Shown here piece after piece: positions 49,517 to 61,400 of a DNA stretch of 64,000 nucleotides (its first letter is position 1; each line of letters opens with the position of its first letter). The translations under genes were made by a program, and so were the position numbers. Origin of the DNA: Pterobdella sp. o SKG-2022 (taxonomy: Eukaryota > Annelida > Clitellata > Hirudinida > Piscicolidae); the NCBI GenBank assembly GCA_964035795.1, contig OZ038321.1, forward strand, positions 13,881,971 through 13,945,970, in the 5' to 3' direction. The notes under the pieces were generated by a model. It ran no database searches and had not been told where the DNA came from. It saw nothing but the letters and a program-made list of their open reading frames with translations.

Positions 49517-52500
49517 CTTTCTAATTATGTAATTATCATTATAAGCCATCCTGTTAGATAAAGACGCATGCGAGTGTTTAATTAAGTCCAATTACTTAAT
49601 TTGTACCCATCCCTCTGTTTAGTATGCATAGCTCATACACTAATGTACAAGTTTTTAATAACTTAAAAATACATATATCTGATTTCAATTTATTTTTGGA
49701 ATATAATTTTATTTCGTTTATATTGTTAGCTCAAAACTACATAGATTAAAAGCACTTGAGTTCGGATGTGTTGTTTGAAGTTGTAATATGATTGGAGATG
49801 CAGTGCTTGTGAGGTTTCTGAGGGTTTTTGAGTCTCCACACGTTTGCTCTCAATATTATCTACATCGAATAATATATTCCGAAGTATGAAAATGTATTCT
49901 TTTACTCCATGTAATATAAGAACTGTTTAAGTAATAACACAGCAAGTTATATGGCAATGCAGATTTTTACAACAGTTTTTAGAATATATTCTATAATAAG
50001 AATTTAATTATTCACGACTTTTTCCTGTTTTTCTAGAATCGAATGGTAGTTAAATCTGTATAGTTATGATGGTTTGAGGTTGTTAGTTGATGAATAGTCA
50101 TAAGAGACCTTATGATCACTTGACATTTTGAGCGATTGACAATAAATTATTCCATTCAAAATATTAATCATTCAGATTATTACAATAATGTGAAATATTT
50201 TTAATTCTTCAAATGTTTTTCAATATAAATTCTACTATAAACATGTATATATGATAAAATTACCCAGTTTAAATTATATGTTGCAAGAGCTAATATATTA
50301 ATATTATATTTTAATTTATTTAATTACTATATCGAAGATGAATATAGCATATAAATAAAAAGAATTTGATTATGTTTTAAGGCTAGGGACTTTTATTTAA
50401 TATTTGGTTTTAAAAGTTATTTTTCAGTTACGATATATTTTTTATGTGAAACATACTTCAATAAAATCACATAAGCAACAATGAAGAGTGTGCAAAAAGA
50501 AACACTTTTTATTGATTATCTATTTACTTGTATTGAACTAAAGCAAGTGAGTAGTGTAAGCTGTCATTGTTGTTACAGCTAAACACTACCATAAAAGCCA
50601 CACACTAGCTAATTACAATCAAGCCACCGAAAGAACTTGAATATTGTTTTGATATGTATATAGGCAATAATGGGAATAATTAATTAATCTTTCATGCTTT
50701 TAATATTGTATTTCGTAACAAAAAATCCGTATCATTAAGATTTTTTCGTCTTGATTTCCTCATTAAAAAGTTCATTGTTTAATCTGTGCATCATAGCAAA
50801 AGGCAATCAAAGCTATGAATTTTTCGATATTTTTTTCTCCACGTTATTGAAACCCGTTTAAGATCTGAGAATTTTGTTTCGAATGTATTATACAAACACA
50901 ATTTTTCAAGGTTTATATATAAGTTGTTAATGCTCTCAACAGTTTAAAAAAACCACAATAAATTTATCTTGAAACTGTTTTCACATAAAAACACTTTTAG
51001 TTGCATTTAAAAAACTTTTTTCCTGTAATAAAACGATTCTGAAAAGTATGAATAACACTGAAATATGTTTGAATCGCCCATATAGTTAATGTCACATTAT
51101 AAAATTTATATCAAATCCCACGTCATAATAATATCATAATATACATATAACTAATTGTTTTTATTTTATGCTTATTGTTTCTATTGTTACATTGCAATAT
51201 AAAGATTGAATCAACAGGTGAAAACGAAGATCTTGAAGGTTTTGTAGATACCATATATACGCTATTGATAGAAGTTTGAAATTGAGTAGGTTTGAGTTTG
51301 TACTTTAGTTTATCTTTTAAAAACTTGCAACATAACACTTTTAAGATCTGAAACTTAAAACTTTTAAGTAAGATACGTAAAATAAGTTCGATTTTAATTA
51401 TTAACCAATATAAATTGAAAATTACTCATTATCTGCAAGCACTGAAAAGACTTGTGAAGCTACAATCCAAAGGTAAATATAGGAATTCTTTCAGACAGAA
51501 GTTTTGTCAAAATTTTACATACTAAAATATATTTAGATTGGTTTGATATAGTCTTTTTCGACTTATGTTAAAAGATAATATTTACATATTTGAAATTATA
51601 GTCGTTGGTTTGAAATTACTTTTTCGTTTAAATAAACATCTGTTTATTCAATATAAATACTGAAAGTTCAATCAAGAAATTCCTATTTTTCTAATTATAA
51701 TTCTATTAAAATGTTTTCTAATAGAAAAATATTCATAAAACTGAATATTATTTAATTTATAAAAATGATATTCTGATGCAACTTTTAATCATCCAAACAA
51801 ATTTTGTTACATAAAAAACTAAAATTTTTTCACAACAAATATTGATAATTCGGAATTTTTAAAGAAATATTCCCATGCAGATAAGTTTTTGTGTCTGTGA
51901 TAATCCACGTTTTCAACTATTTAAACATATCTTTCTTTTGTGTATAACTTTTCTATAAATAGAAAAGCGTCTACTTATTCTTTTTCTCAATAAATCTGCG
52001 GAAGTAACAGTGCCCGGTGCATCTAAAGAATGGAGCACCATGAGAATTAGTGATTTATAATAATGAAAAAAGTATTGAAAGATGAAATTAAGTTATTTTG
52101 AATTCGTTTTAGCACTTGGATATCAAATTTTTAGAACGGTATTCAATTACCGCGTATTAAATCAAGTTTTTTTAAATTCCATTAAAATTTAACCATGGAG
52201 CATCATGAATACTTCAACTACTACAAGTCATTTTTTGGAAAGTTTTTATAGAAAAAGCGATTTTTAATTTGAGGGTTTTGGATGCCAATACTAGAAAGAT
52301 TTTTTAATGTTCTGTGCATAGCAATCGATAGTAAGCTAGACTGAGGACAAACTGAATATTGGACGTTTGCACGTGAGCTAAGATGCCTGTGAATGGGTTG
52401 AAATAAGAAATGCATTATTTATCCCTTTCAAATAAATTTCTCGGCATGAAGAATCATATTCCGGGTGTATGGAATATAATTAAAGGGTATTTTTATTTTC

Positions 52501-53740
52501 AGAAGTGGAACTGGAATGATTTGAGAATTAGGAATATGAAAGATTACCTCATTGATTGATTAAAAAGACTGTAAAAAATCTATTTGAATTTTGGCCTACT
52601 AGTCTTTGAAATACGAATACACAAGCCACTAGCTTGATATAATTTTCAAAAAAATTACCAAAAAAATTGGAAATAAAGTTTTTGCATCAAGTCATATCTA
52701 AACACCAGTGAAAAATCTTGGTTTAAAAATTTATTAATTCAAAAAAATTTACTCTGTGGAATTCGAACGATGTTTTGATGTAGTATTTTAGTTGTTATGT
52801 GATTAAGTGTCGAAACAATTACCGTTTGATTGAGCTTTGTTTTCTCGCCATTTTGAATTTATTTGAAATTATTTTTAAAAAGTATTTTTCTATATTAAAG
52901 TCTTTGAAAATTTTATTTTCATATAACTATAAGAATTCGTTTAAGTTATATCATCATTAGACAAAGATTTTGAAGGGAACTTCACAAACACACGGAATAA
53001 ATATAACCGGCTAGTTTTACATAAAAATGCCTCTTGAAAGTTATTTTCGAAATAATTAATTCCATTATTAATGCTAAAAATTTTGATACTTATAGAAAAG
53101 ATTGATATTCGTAACAACCACGAGGGTTATCTATAAAAAAATAATGATAGTTCTTTAATTATCATTATTGAATATAAGCGTTTTCAGAGTATTTTTATTT
53201 CTTTGTAGGACGAGTTACTAGAAGATCAAAACATAGAGGAAATACTATCAATTTGGTAATTATGTATGTAGGTTGAAGTTAATGTTACGGATGTAACTGT
53301 TTGGAGATTAATTTTTTAATGGTGAAAATGATGGATGTGTTATAAACAAAAATTAAAATTATTCAATAGCATAAATTTGTTTTTAATTTTTGAAATTTTC
53401 AATGTTTTAGAAAAACTTATGAGAAACTCATGTAGTTTTTATGTCATTTCTGTCTTTACTCGAGCCAATGACATCATCTTTGAGCTAAAAATTTTCTAAT
53501 TAATCGTGGAAGTTTTTCAATTAATATTTTTTTAGTTTATTTATTTTGTGTTTTTTTTTATAGTTTTTAAATTCTTGATTAAATATTCAACCTCAAAAAA
53601 GCCTTTTTTGTATATATTTACTTAAATTTTATATAAAAATTTAAAAATTGAATCAAAAAAAATAAAAACCCTTGAATAATCTATATATAAAGCAAAATAC
53701 ATTAGAAGTATAGAGTATGAGTAAATATATAGTTATCTGC
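49517..53740. other. AT-rich intergenic region, no supported gene
   Basis: Scattered short ORFs only. A 33-codon open stretch ending at 52052 (reading VTVPGASKEWSTMRISDL before its stop) looks more protein-like than the background but has no partner exon. Confidence 0.4.
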
Positions 53741-53967
53741 ATGCAATACAAAGCTGATGCTGTATTCAAAGGCACCACACTCGATCCTAAAATTCATTTC
53801 GTTGAAAAAAAACTGGTGTGGCATAGAAGTAGCAATATAAATTTGCTATTGTAGGCAAACTCTTAGATGAATTAGATAGATTAATTTTTGAATTACCAGT
53901 TTATATTGTGGGCGTAAACGCTATAACCGTTTGTTTCACTGAAGGCATTTATCTTGATCAGTGTTGA
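53741..53967 (+). CDS. Candidate small gene (66 aa) with a 26-nt putative intron
   Basis: Not recognised. An ATG 8 nt after a TATATAG acceptor opens a frame to 53828; a second open block runs 53855-53967. They join in frame only if 53829-53854 (GTAGCA...TTGTAG, 26 nt) is removed. The product would be 66 aa, with VEKKLVWHR before the junction, LLDELDRLIFELPVYIVGVN after it, and a weakly hydrophobic end. Both blocks are clearly less AT-rich than the flanks and read like protein, but a 26-nt intron would be extremely short. A decayed pseudogene with a frameshift, or two chance ORFs, are real alternatives. Confidence 0.3.
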
Positions 53968-55407
53968 AAATTGTACATTTTGCTTTAAATCAACATTTTC
54001 AGATCAAACTTTGCACATAACACTATTGTTATAAACGAAAAAGTTTATGGAAGTAACATTGAAAATTGAGAATCTTCTGTAAAGTCTTACGGATTATAGT
54101 CTTTACTGGAACTATTTATTTGGAAGCTTATAATCATTTTAAACATTTCGAACGCTTTTCATCAATTATCCTCAAGCCTTCAGGTAATTACCTTGAATCT
54201 AAAATTTTAAAATTTTTCTAATCTAATAAAATCAAATTTCAAATATAATTATTGTAATGATGTCAATAATATAGTAAACTTTTAAAACCCCACTAGTTTA
54301 CATGTAGCTATTGATTTTTTCTTGCACATTTTCATGCTGGTAACCTGAAGAGTTTTTCGGTCTTTTTATAGATTATTTGAGCTTCAATGAAAAGCTTTCA
54401 GCACTAAAACTTCATTTTTGCAGAAAACGTTTATTATTGACCGTAAATTTGATTATACTTAATAAAAAATGAATTAAATCCGTTATAAACTAGTCGAACA
54501 TGGAGGGAGGACTTTTATGCTAGTAGCATTTTTAATGTGTAAGAGAGTGTGTATTCACAGAGTTTCCAAGACATGAGTAAACATTGAATATTTCTTGCTC
54601 CATGTTTGCCATTAAAAAATTTCGTTTCCAGTTCATGAGACTGGTGCTGATTGGATTACTTTTTAATTAAAATATAAATTAAATTTAAAAATTGTTTCGT
54701 CACTTTTTTCACTATTTATGAATAAATAGAAATTCTAAAAAAGTTTAATTTTCCATACAATTTGGTTTTTATGATATAAAGGTTGTGTGCAAGTGAAAAT
54801 TATTCTCAAATACTGAAAATCAATAATTAGAACTATATCTCCTATCGAGTTGAATTTACAATAGTATTGATATTAAAACAAATAAAAACAATATCTTTAT
54901 TACTCATGCTCACTTTTGGAGTTGAGAAAATAGCTGTTTTTCCCATACCTTTCTTCGAAGATTAATAGTTTTTTTCGGGGTCAAATTTTTTTAGTTTTTT
55001 TTTCTTATGCTAAAAAAAGGTGCCCTGTTTTTGTGATCTAATTTTTTATGCTATAAAAAGTGTTCACTTATTTCGGTTTTATTTTTGTTTTAAAAAACCC
55101 CATATTATAAAAGAGTTTTTTTACAAGAGAATGAAATGAACCGATATGTCTTTTTATGAATAAGTTTTAGAATTGTTGTAACATAAAATAAAAAAATTTA
55201 ATATACATAGCTTTCCATAATTTTTTTTATTTCCAAAAAGTCAGCATCAGGTTTTGTTTCAAAGTTATTCAAGCCTCAAGTATTGAATAAAATTATGAAA
55301 ATTTATGTTTTGAAACTATTCATTTTATTAATTGTAACACTATGAAATTCATTATTAACCAAAATTTAAATTAGGTTTTCGTGAAAGTAAATTAGCGATC
55401 ATACGCC
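53968..55407. other. Upstream region of the AHNAK-like gene
   Basis: AT-rich, with no supported exon; presumably contains the promoter. Two TTAG acceptor-like sites lie at 55374 and 55395, the second 12 nt before the proposed start codon. Confidence 0.4.
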
Positions 55408-58400
55408 ATGCTGCCATCAGTTTCTGCACAAGCGGCTGTGCCCAAATCATTGGTGAGTGCTGTTGAGATTAAGTCATTCATTTTGGCGTCTTTTACTTTT
55501 GTAGGAAATCATAGAGCATTAAAAATTATTTTAAAAAATAATTTAAAAAAATGTGAAACATTCAAAGTCACTCAATGAATCGGTGAGTATTACAACACAT
55601 GGAAATGAAAAAATTGGCATCGATGTTGAAGGAAATGCTGCCAAAGGTTTTTTTATACGTGAAGTTGAAGCAAATTCAGCCGCGGAAAATTCTGGAAAAA
55701 TTGAAACAGGTGAGAAATTTTAAATAATAAACTAGAACGATGATTTTTAATGAAGATTTTTTATATTTTTAGGTGATATCTTAACTGGAATCCATATTGA
55801 TCTCAATACATTAAAGCTAGAAGAAGCACAAAGTTTACTTAAAGTTTTATCACCGTACCCAGTAAAAATTACAGTTAAAAAATCTGAGACAACAGGTAAC
55901 TTGAATTTGAAGAATCAGATGATAGATTCGGGCATTGAAATTAAGGGCCCATCATTGGACATACAAAGTGATAAAACAAGAAGTTTGAATCGTAACAAAA
56001 AAATGGATATAGATATTCAGTCACCTAAAGGAAATATTTCTTTAGCCAAAGAATTAAATTTCGAAGTAGACAAAAAAAATAAGGGCTATTTGATCAAGTT
56101 TCCTAGAATGAATGATTCAAAGACATTGAGTGGGAGCGCAGATTTAAAAGGTAAAATACCTAGCCCAATGAAATTTGAAAAAGATATAGATAAAAATACG
56201 AAAACGGGAGAAATAGACATTGGAATAAATGGTGGAAGAAAAGTTGAGTTGAAAGAAGGAAAATTGAATGTGAGTGAAATAAAAGGGGGAGGTGAAGGAG
56301 AGAGGTTCAAAATTGGTATGCCAAGTCTTCCAAAAGTCAATTTGAAAGGTAAAGGTATCAAAGCTGACGGAGATATCGACGTCGATTTACCAGAAGGTGA
56401 TATCAATGTCAAAGCCGAAGCTCCAGACGTGGATATCAAAGCACCCAAAGGAAGTGGTGGATTCCATATTGGTCTTCCGAAATTCGGTATCAAAGGTAAG
56501 GGTGAAAAGGGTGAATTCGAGCTCCCTGAAGCTAATGTGAATGTAGATGCCAATGTTCCAGATGTTGACTTGAAGGCACCTAAAGGAGGTTTCAATGTGA
56601 ATTTGCCATCATTTGGTATCAAAGGTAAAGGACCCAAGGCGGAAGTAGAACTACCTGATGCAAACGTTAATGTCGATGCAAGTCTCCCTGATGCAGATCT
56701 CGATGTTAAGGGTTCTAAAGGTAAGAGTTTTTTCACTCAGCATTTTCTAAAGATAATAAAACTTTTAATACTAAGTTTTGATTTTTAAGATTACTCAAAA
56801 ATTTGAATGATAAACTTTTGACTTTCAATTTTTGGGCTAATGTCTGATTTCCATCTTAAAAAACAGGAAAAGGTGGTTTCCACTTCAACATGCCTAAATT
56901 CGGATTCAAAGGTAAAGGACCGAAAGGAGAAATTGATTTACCTGAAGGCAATGTAAATGTCGATGCAAACCTTCCTGATGCTGATGTCAATGTAAAAGCA
57001 CCAAAAGGTTCGGGCGGTTTCAATGTTAAACTACCTTCGTTTGGTTTCGGAGGTAAAGGTCCGGAAGGAGAAGTTGAATTACCAGAAGGTGATATTAAGG
57101 TAGACGCAAATCTTCCAGAAGCAGACATTAAAGGTGGTAAATCAGGTTTCCATATTGGTTTGCCCAGTCTTCCAAAAGTCAATTTGAAAGGTAAAGGTAT
57201 CAAAGCTGACGGAGATATCGACGTCGATTTACCAGAAGGTGATATCAATGTCAAAGCCGAAGCTCCAGACGTGGATATCAAAGCACCCAAAGGAAGTGGT
57301 GGATTCCATATTGGTCTTCCGAAATTCGGTATCAAAGGTAAGGGTGAAAAAGGTGAATTCGAGCTCCCTGAAGCTAATGTGAATGTAGATGCCAATGTTC
57401 CAGATGTTGACTTGAAGGCACCTAAAGGAGGTTTCAATGTGAATTTGCCATCATTTGGTATCAAAGGTAAAGGACCCAAGGCGGAAGTAGAACTACCTGA
57501 TGCAAACGTTAATGTCGATGCAAGTCTCCCTGATGCAGATCTCGATGTTAAGGGTTCTAAAGGTAAGAGTTTTTTCACTCAGCATTTTCTAAAGATAATA
57601 AAACTTTTAATACTAAGTTTTGATTTTTAAGATTACTCAAAAATTTGAATGATAAACTTTTGACTTTCAATTTTTGGGCTAATGTCTGATTTCCATCTTA
57701 AAAAACAGGAAAAGGTGGTTTCCACTTCAACATGCCTAAATTCGGATTCAAAGGTAAAGGACCGAAAGGAGAAATTGATTTACCTGAAGGCAATGTAAAT
57801 GTCGATGCAAACCTTCCTGATGCTGATGTCAATGTAAAAGCACCAAAAGGTTCGGGCGGTTTCAATGTTAAACTACCTTCGTTTGGTTTCGGAGGTAAAG
57901 GTCCGGAAGGAGAAGTTGAATTACCAGAAGGTGATATTAAGGTAGACGCAAATCTTCCAGAAGCAGACATTAAAGGTGGTAAATCAGGTTTCCATATTGG
58001 TTTGCCCAGTCTTCCAAAAGTCAATTTGAAAGGTAAAGGTATCAAAGCTGACGGAGATATCGACGTCGATTTACCAGAAGGTGATATCAATGTCAAAGCC
58101 GAAGCTCCAGACGTGGATATCAAAGCACCCAAAGGAAGTGGTGGATTCCATATTGGTCTTCCGAAATTCGGTATCAAAGGTAAGGGTGAAAAGGGTGAAT
58201 TCGAGCTCCCTGAAGCTAATGTGAATGTAGATGCCAATGTTCCAGATGTTGACTTGAAGGCACCTAAAGGAGGTTTCAATGTGAATTTGCCATCATTTGG
58301 TATCAAAGGTAAAGGACCCAAGGCGGAAGTAGAACTACCTGATGCAAACGTTAATGTCGATGCAAGTCTCCCTGATGCAGATCTCGATGTTAAGGGTTCT

Positions 58401-61400
58401 AAAGGTAAGAGTTTTTTCACTCAGCATTTTCTAAAGATAATAAAACTTTTAATACTAAGTTTTGATTTTTAAGATTACTCAAAAATTTGAATGATAAACT
58501 TTTGACTTTCAATTTTTGGGCTAATGTCTGATTTCCATCTAAAAAAACAGGAAAAGGTGGTTTCCACTTCAACATGCCTAAATTCGGATTCAAAGGTAAA
58601 GGACCGAAAGGAGAAATTGATTTACCTGAAGGCAATGTGAATGTCGATGCAAACCTTCCAGATGCTGATGTCAATGTAAAAGCACCAAAAGGTTCGGGCG
58701 GTTTCAATGTTAAACTACCTTCGTTTGGTTTCGGAGGTAAAGGTCCGGAAGGAGAAGTTGAATTACCAGAAGGTGATATTAAGGTAGACGCAAATCTTCC
58801 AGAAGCAGACATTAAAGGTGGTAAATCAGGTTTCCATATTGGTTTGCCCAGTCTTCCAAAAGTCAATTTGAAAGGTAAAGGTATCAAAGCTGACGGAGAT
58901 ATCGACGTCGATTTACCAGAAGGTGATATCAATGTCAAAGCCGAAGCTCCAGACGTGGATATCAAAGCACCCAAAGGAAGTGGTGGATTCCATATTGGTC
59001 TTCCGAAATTCGGTATCAAAGGTAAGGGTGAAAAGGGTGAATTCGAGCTCCCTGAAGCTAATGTGAATGTAGATGCCAATGTTCCAGATGTTGACTTGAA
59101 GGCACCTAAAGGAGGTTTCAATGTGAATTTGCCATCATTTGGTATCAAAGGTAAAGGACCCAAGGCGGAAGTAGAACTACCTGATGCAAACGTTAATGTC
59201 GATGCAAGTCTCCCTGATGCAGATCTCGATGTTAAGGGTTCTAAAGGTAAGAGTTTTTTCACTCAGCATTTTCTAAAGATAATAAAACTTTTAATACTAA
59301 GTTTTGATTTTTAAGATTACTCAAAAATTTGAATGATAAACTTTTGACTTTCAATTTTTGGGCTAATGTCTGATTTCCATCTTAAAAAACAGGAAAAGGT
59401 GGTTTCCACTTCAACATGCCTAAATTCGGATTCAAAGGTAAAGGACCGAAAGGAGAAATTGATTTACCTGAAGGCAATGTAAATGTCGATGCAAACCTTC
59501 CTGATGCTGATGTCAATGTAAAAGCACCAAAAGGTTCGGGCGGTTTCAATGTTAAACTACCTTCGTTTGGTTTCGGAGGTAAAGGTCCGGAAGGAGAAGT
59601 TGAATTACCAGAAGGTGATATTAAGGTAGACGCAAATCTTCCAGAAGCAGACATTAAAGGTGGTAAATCAGGTTTCCATATTGGTTTGCCCAGTCTTCCA
59701 AAAGTCAATTTGAAAGGTAAAGGTATCAAAGCTGACGGAGATATCGACGTCGATTTACCAGAAGGTGATATCAATGTCAAAGCCGAAGCTCCAGACGTGG
59801 ATATCAAAGCACCCAAAGGAAGTGGTGGATTCCATATTGGTCTTCCGAAATTCGGTATCAAAGGTAAGGGTGAAAAAGGTGAATTCGAGCTCCCTGAAGC
59901 TAATGTGAATGTAGATGCCAATGTTCCAGATGTTGACTTGAAGGCACCTAAAGGAGGTTTCAATGTGAATTTGCCATCATTTGGTATCAAAGGTAAAGGA
60001 CCCAAGGCGGAAGTAGAACTACCTGATGCAAACGTTAATGTCGATGCAAGTCTCCCTGATGCAGATCTCGATGTTAAGGGTTCTAAAGGTAAGAGTTTTT
60101 TCACTCAGCATTTTCTAAAGATAATAAAACTTTTAATACTAAGTTTTGATTTTTAAGATTACTCAAAAATTTGAATGATAAACTTTTGACTTTCAATTTT
60201 TGGGCTAATGTCTGATTTCCATCTTAAAAAACAGGAAAAGGTGGTTTCCACTTCAACATGCCTAAATTCGGATTCAAAGGTAAAGGACCGAAAGGAGAAA
60301 TTGATTTACCTGAAGGCAATGTAAATGTCGATGCAAACCTTCCTGATGCTGATGTCAATGTAAAAGCACCAAAAGGTTCGGGCGGTTTCAATGTTAAACT
60401 ACCTTCGTTTGGTTTCGGAGGTAAAGGTCCGGAAGGAGAAGTTGAATTACCAGAAGGTGATATTAAGGTAGACGCAAATCTTCCAGAAGCAGACATTAAA
60501 GGTGGTAAATCAGGTTTCCATATTGGTTTGCCCAGTCTTCCAAAAGTCAATTTGAAAGGTAAAGGTATCAAAGCTGACGGAGATATCGACGTCGATTTAC
60601 CAGAAGGTGATATCAATGTCAAAGCCGAAGCTCCAGACGTGGATATCAAAGCACCCAAAGGAAGTGGTGGATTCCATATTGGTCTTCCGAAATTCGGTAT
60701 CAAAGGTAAGGGTGAAAAAGGTGAATTCGAGCTCCCTGAAGCTAATGTGAATGTAGATGCCAATGTTCCAGATGTTGACTTGAAGGCACCTAAAGGAGGT
60801 TTCAATGTGAATTTGCCATCATTTGGTATCAAAGGTAAAGGACCCAAGGCGGAAGTAGAACTACCTGATGCAAACGTTAATGTCGATGCAAGTCTCCCTG
60901 ATGCAGATCTCGATGTTAAGGGTTCTAAAGGTAAGAGTTTTTTCACTCAGCATTTTCTAAAGATAATAAAACTTTTAATACTAAGTTTTGATTTTTAAGA
61001 TTACTCAAAAATTTGAATGATAAACTTTTGACTTTCAATTTTTGGGCTAATGTCTGATTTCCATCTTAAAAAACAGGAAAAGGTGGTTTCCACTTCAACA
61101 TGCCTAAATTCGGATTCAAAGGTAAAGGACCGAAAGGAGAAATTGATTTACCTGAAGGCAATGTAAATGTCGATGCAAACCTTCCTGATGCTGATGTCAA
61201 TGTAAAAGCACCAAAAGGTTCGGGCGGTTTCAATGTTAAACTACCTTCGTTTGGTTTCGGAGGTAAAGGTCCGGAAGGAGAAGTTGAATTACCAGAAGGT
61301 GATATTAAGGTAGACGCAAATCTTCCAGAAGCAGACATTAAAGGTGGTAAATCAGGTTTCCATATTGGTTTGCCCAGTCTTCCAAAAGTCAATTTGAAAG

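Noticed and set aside
52221..52415. 64-codon minus-strand ORF
   Set aside because: No splice context, no recognisable motif, and a length expected by chance.
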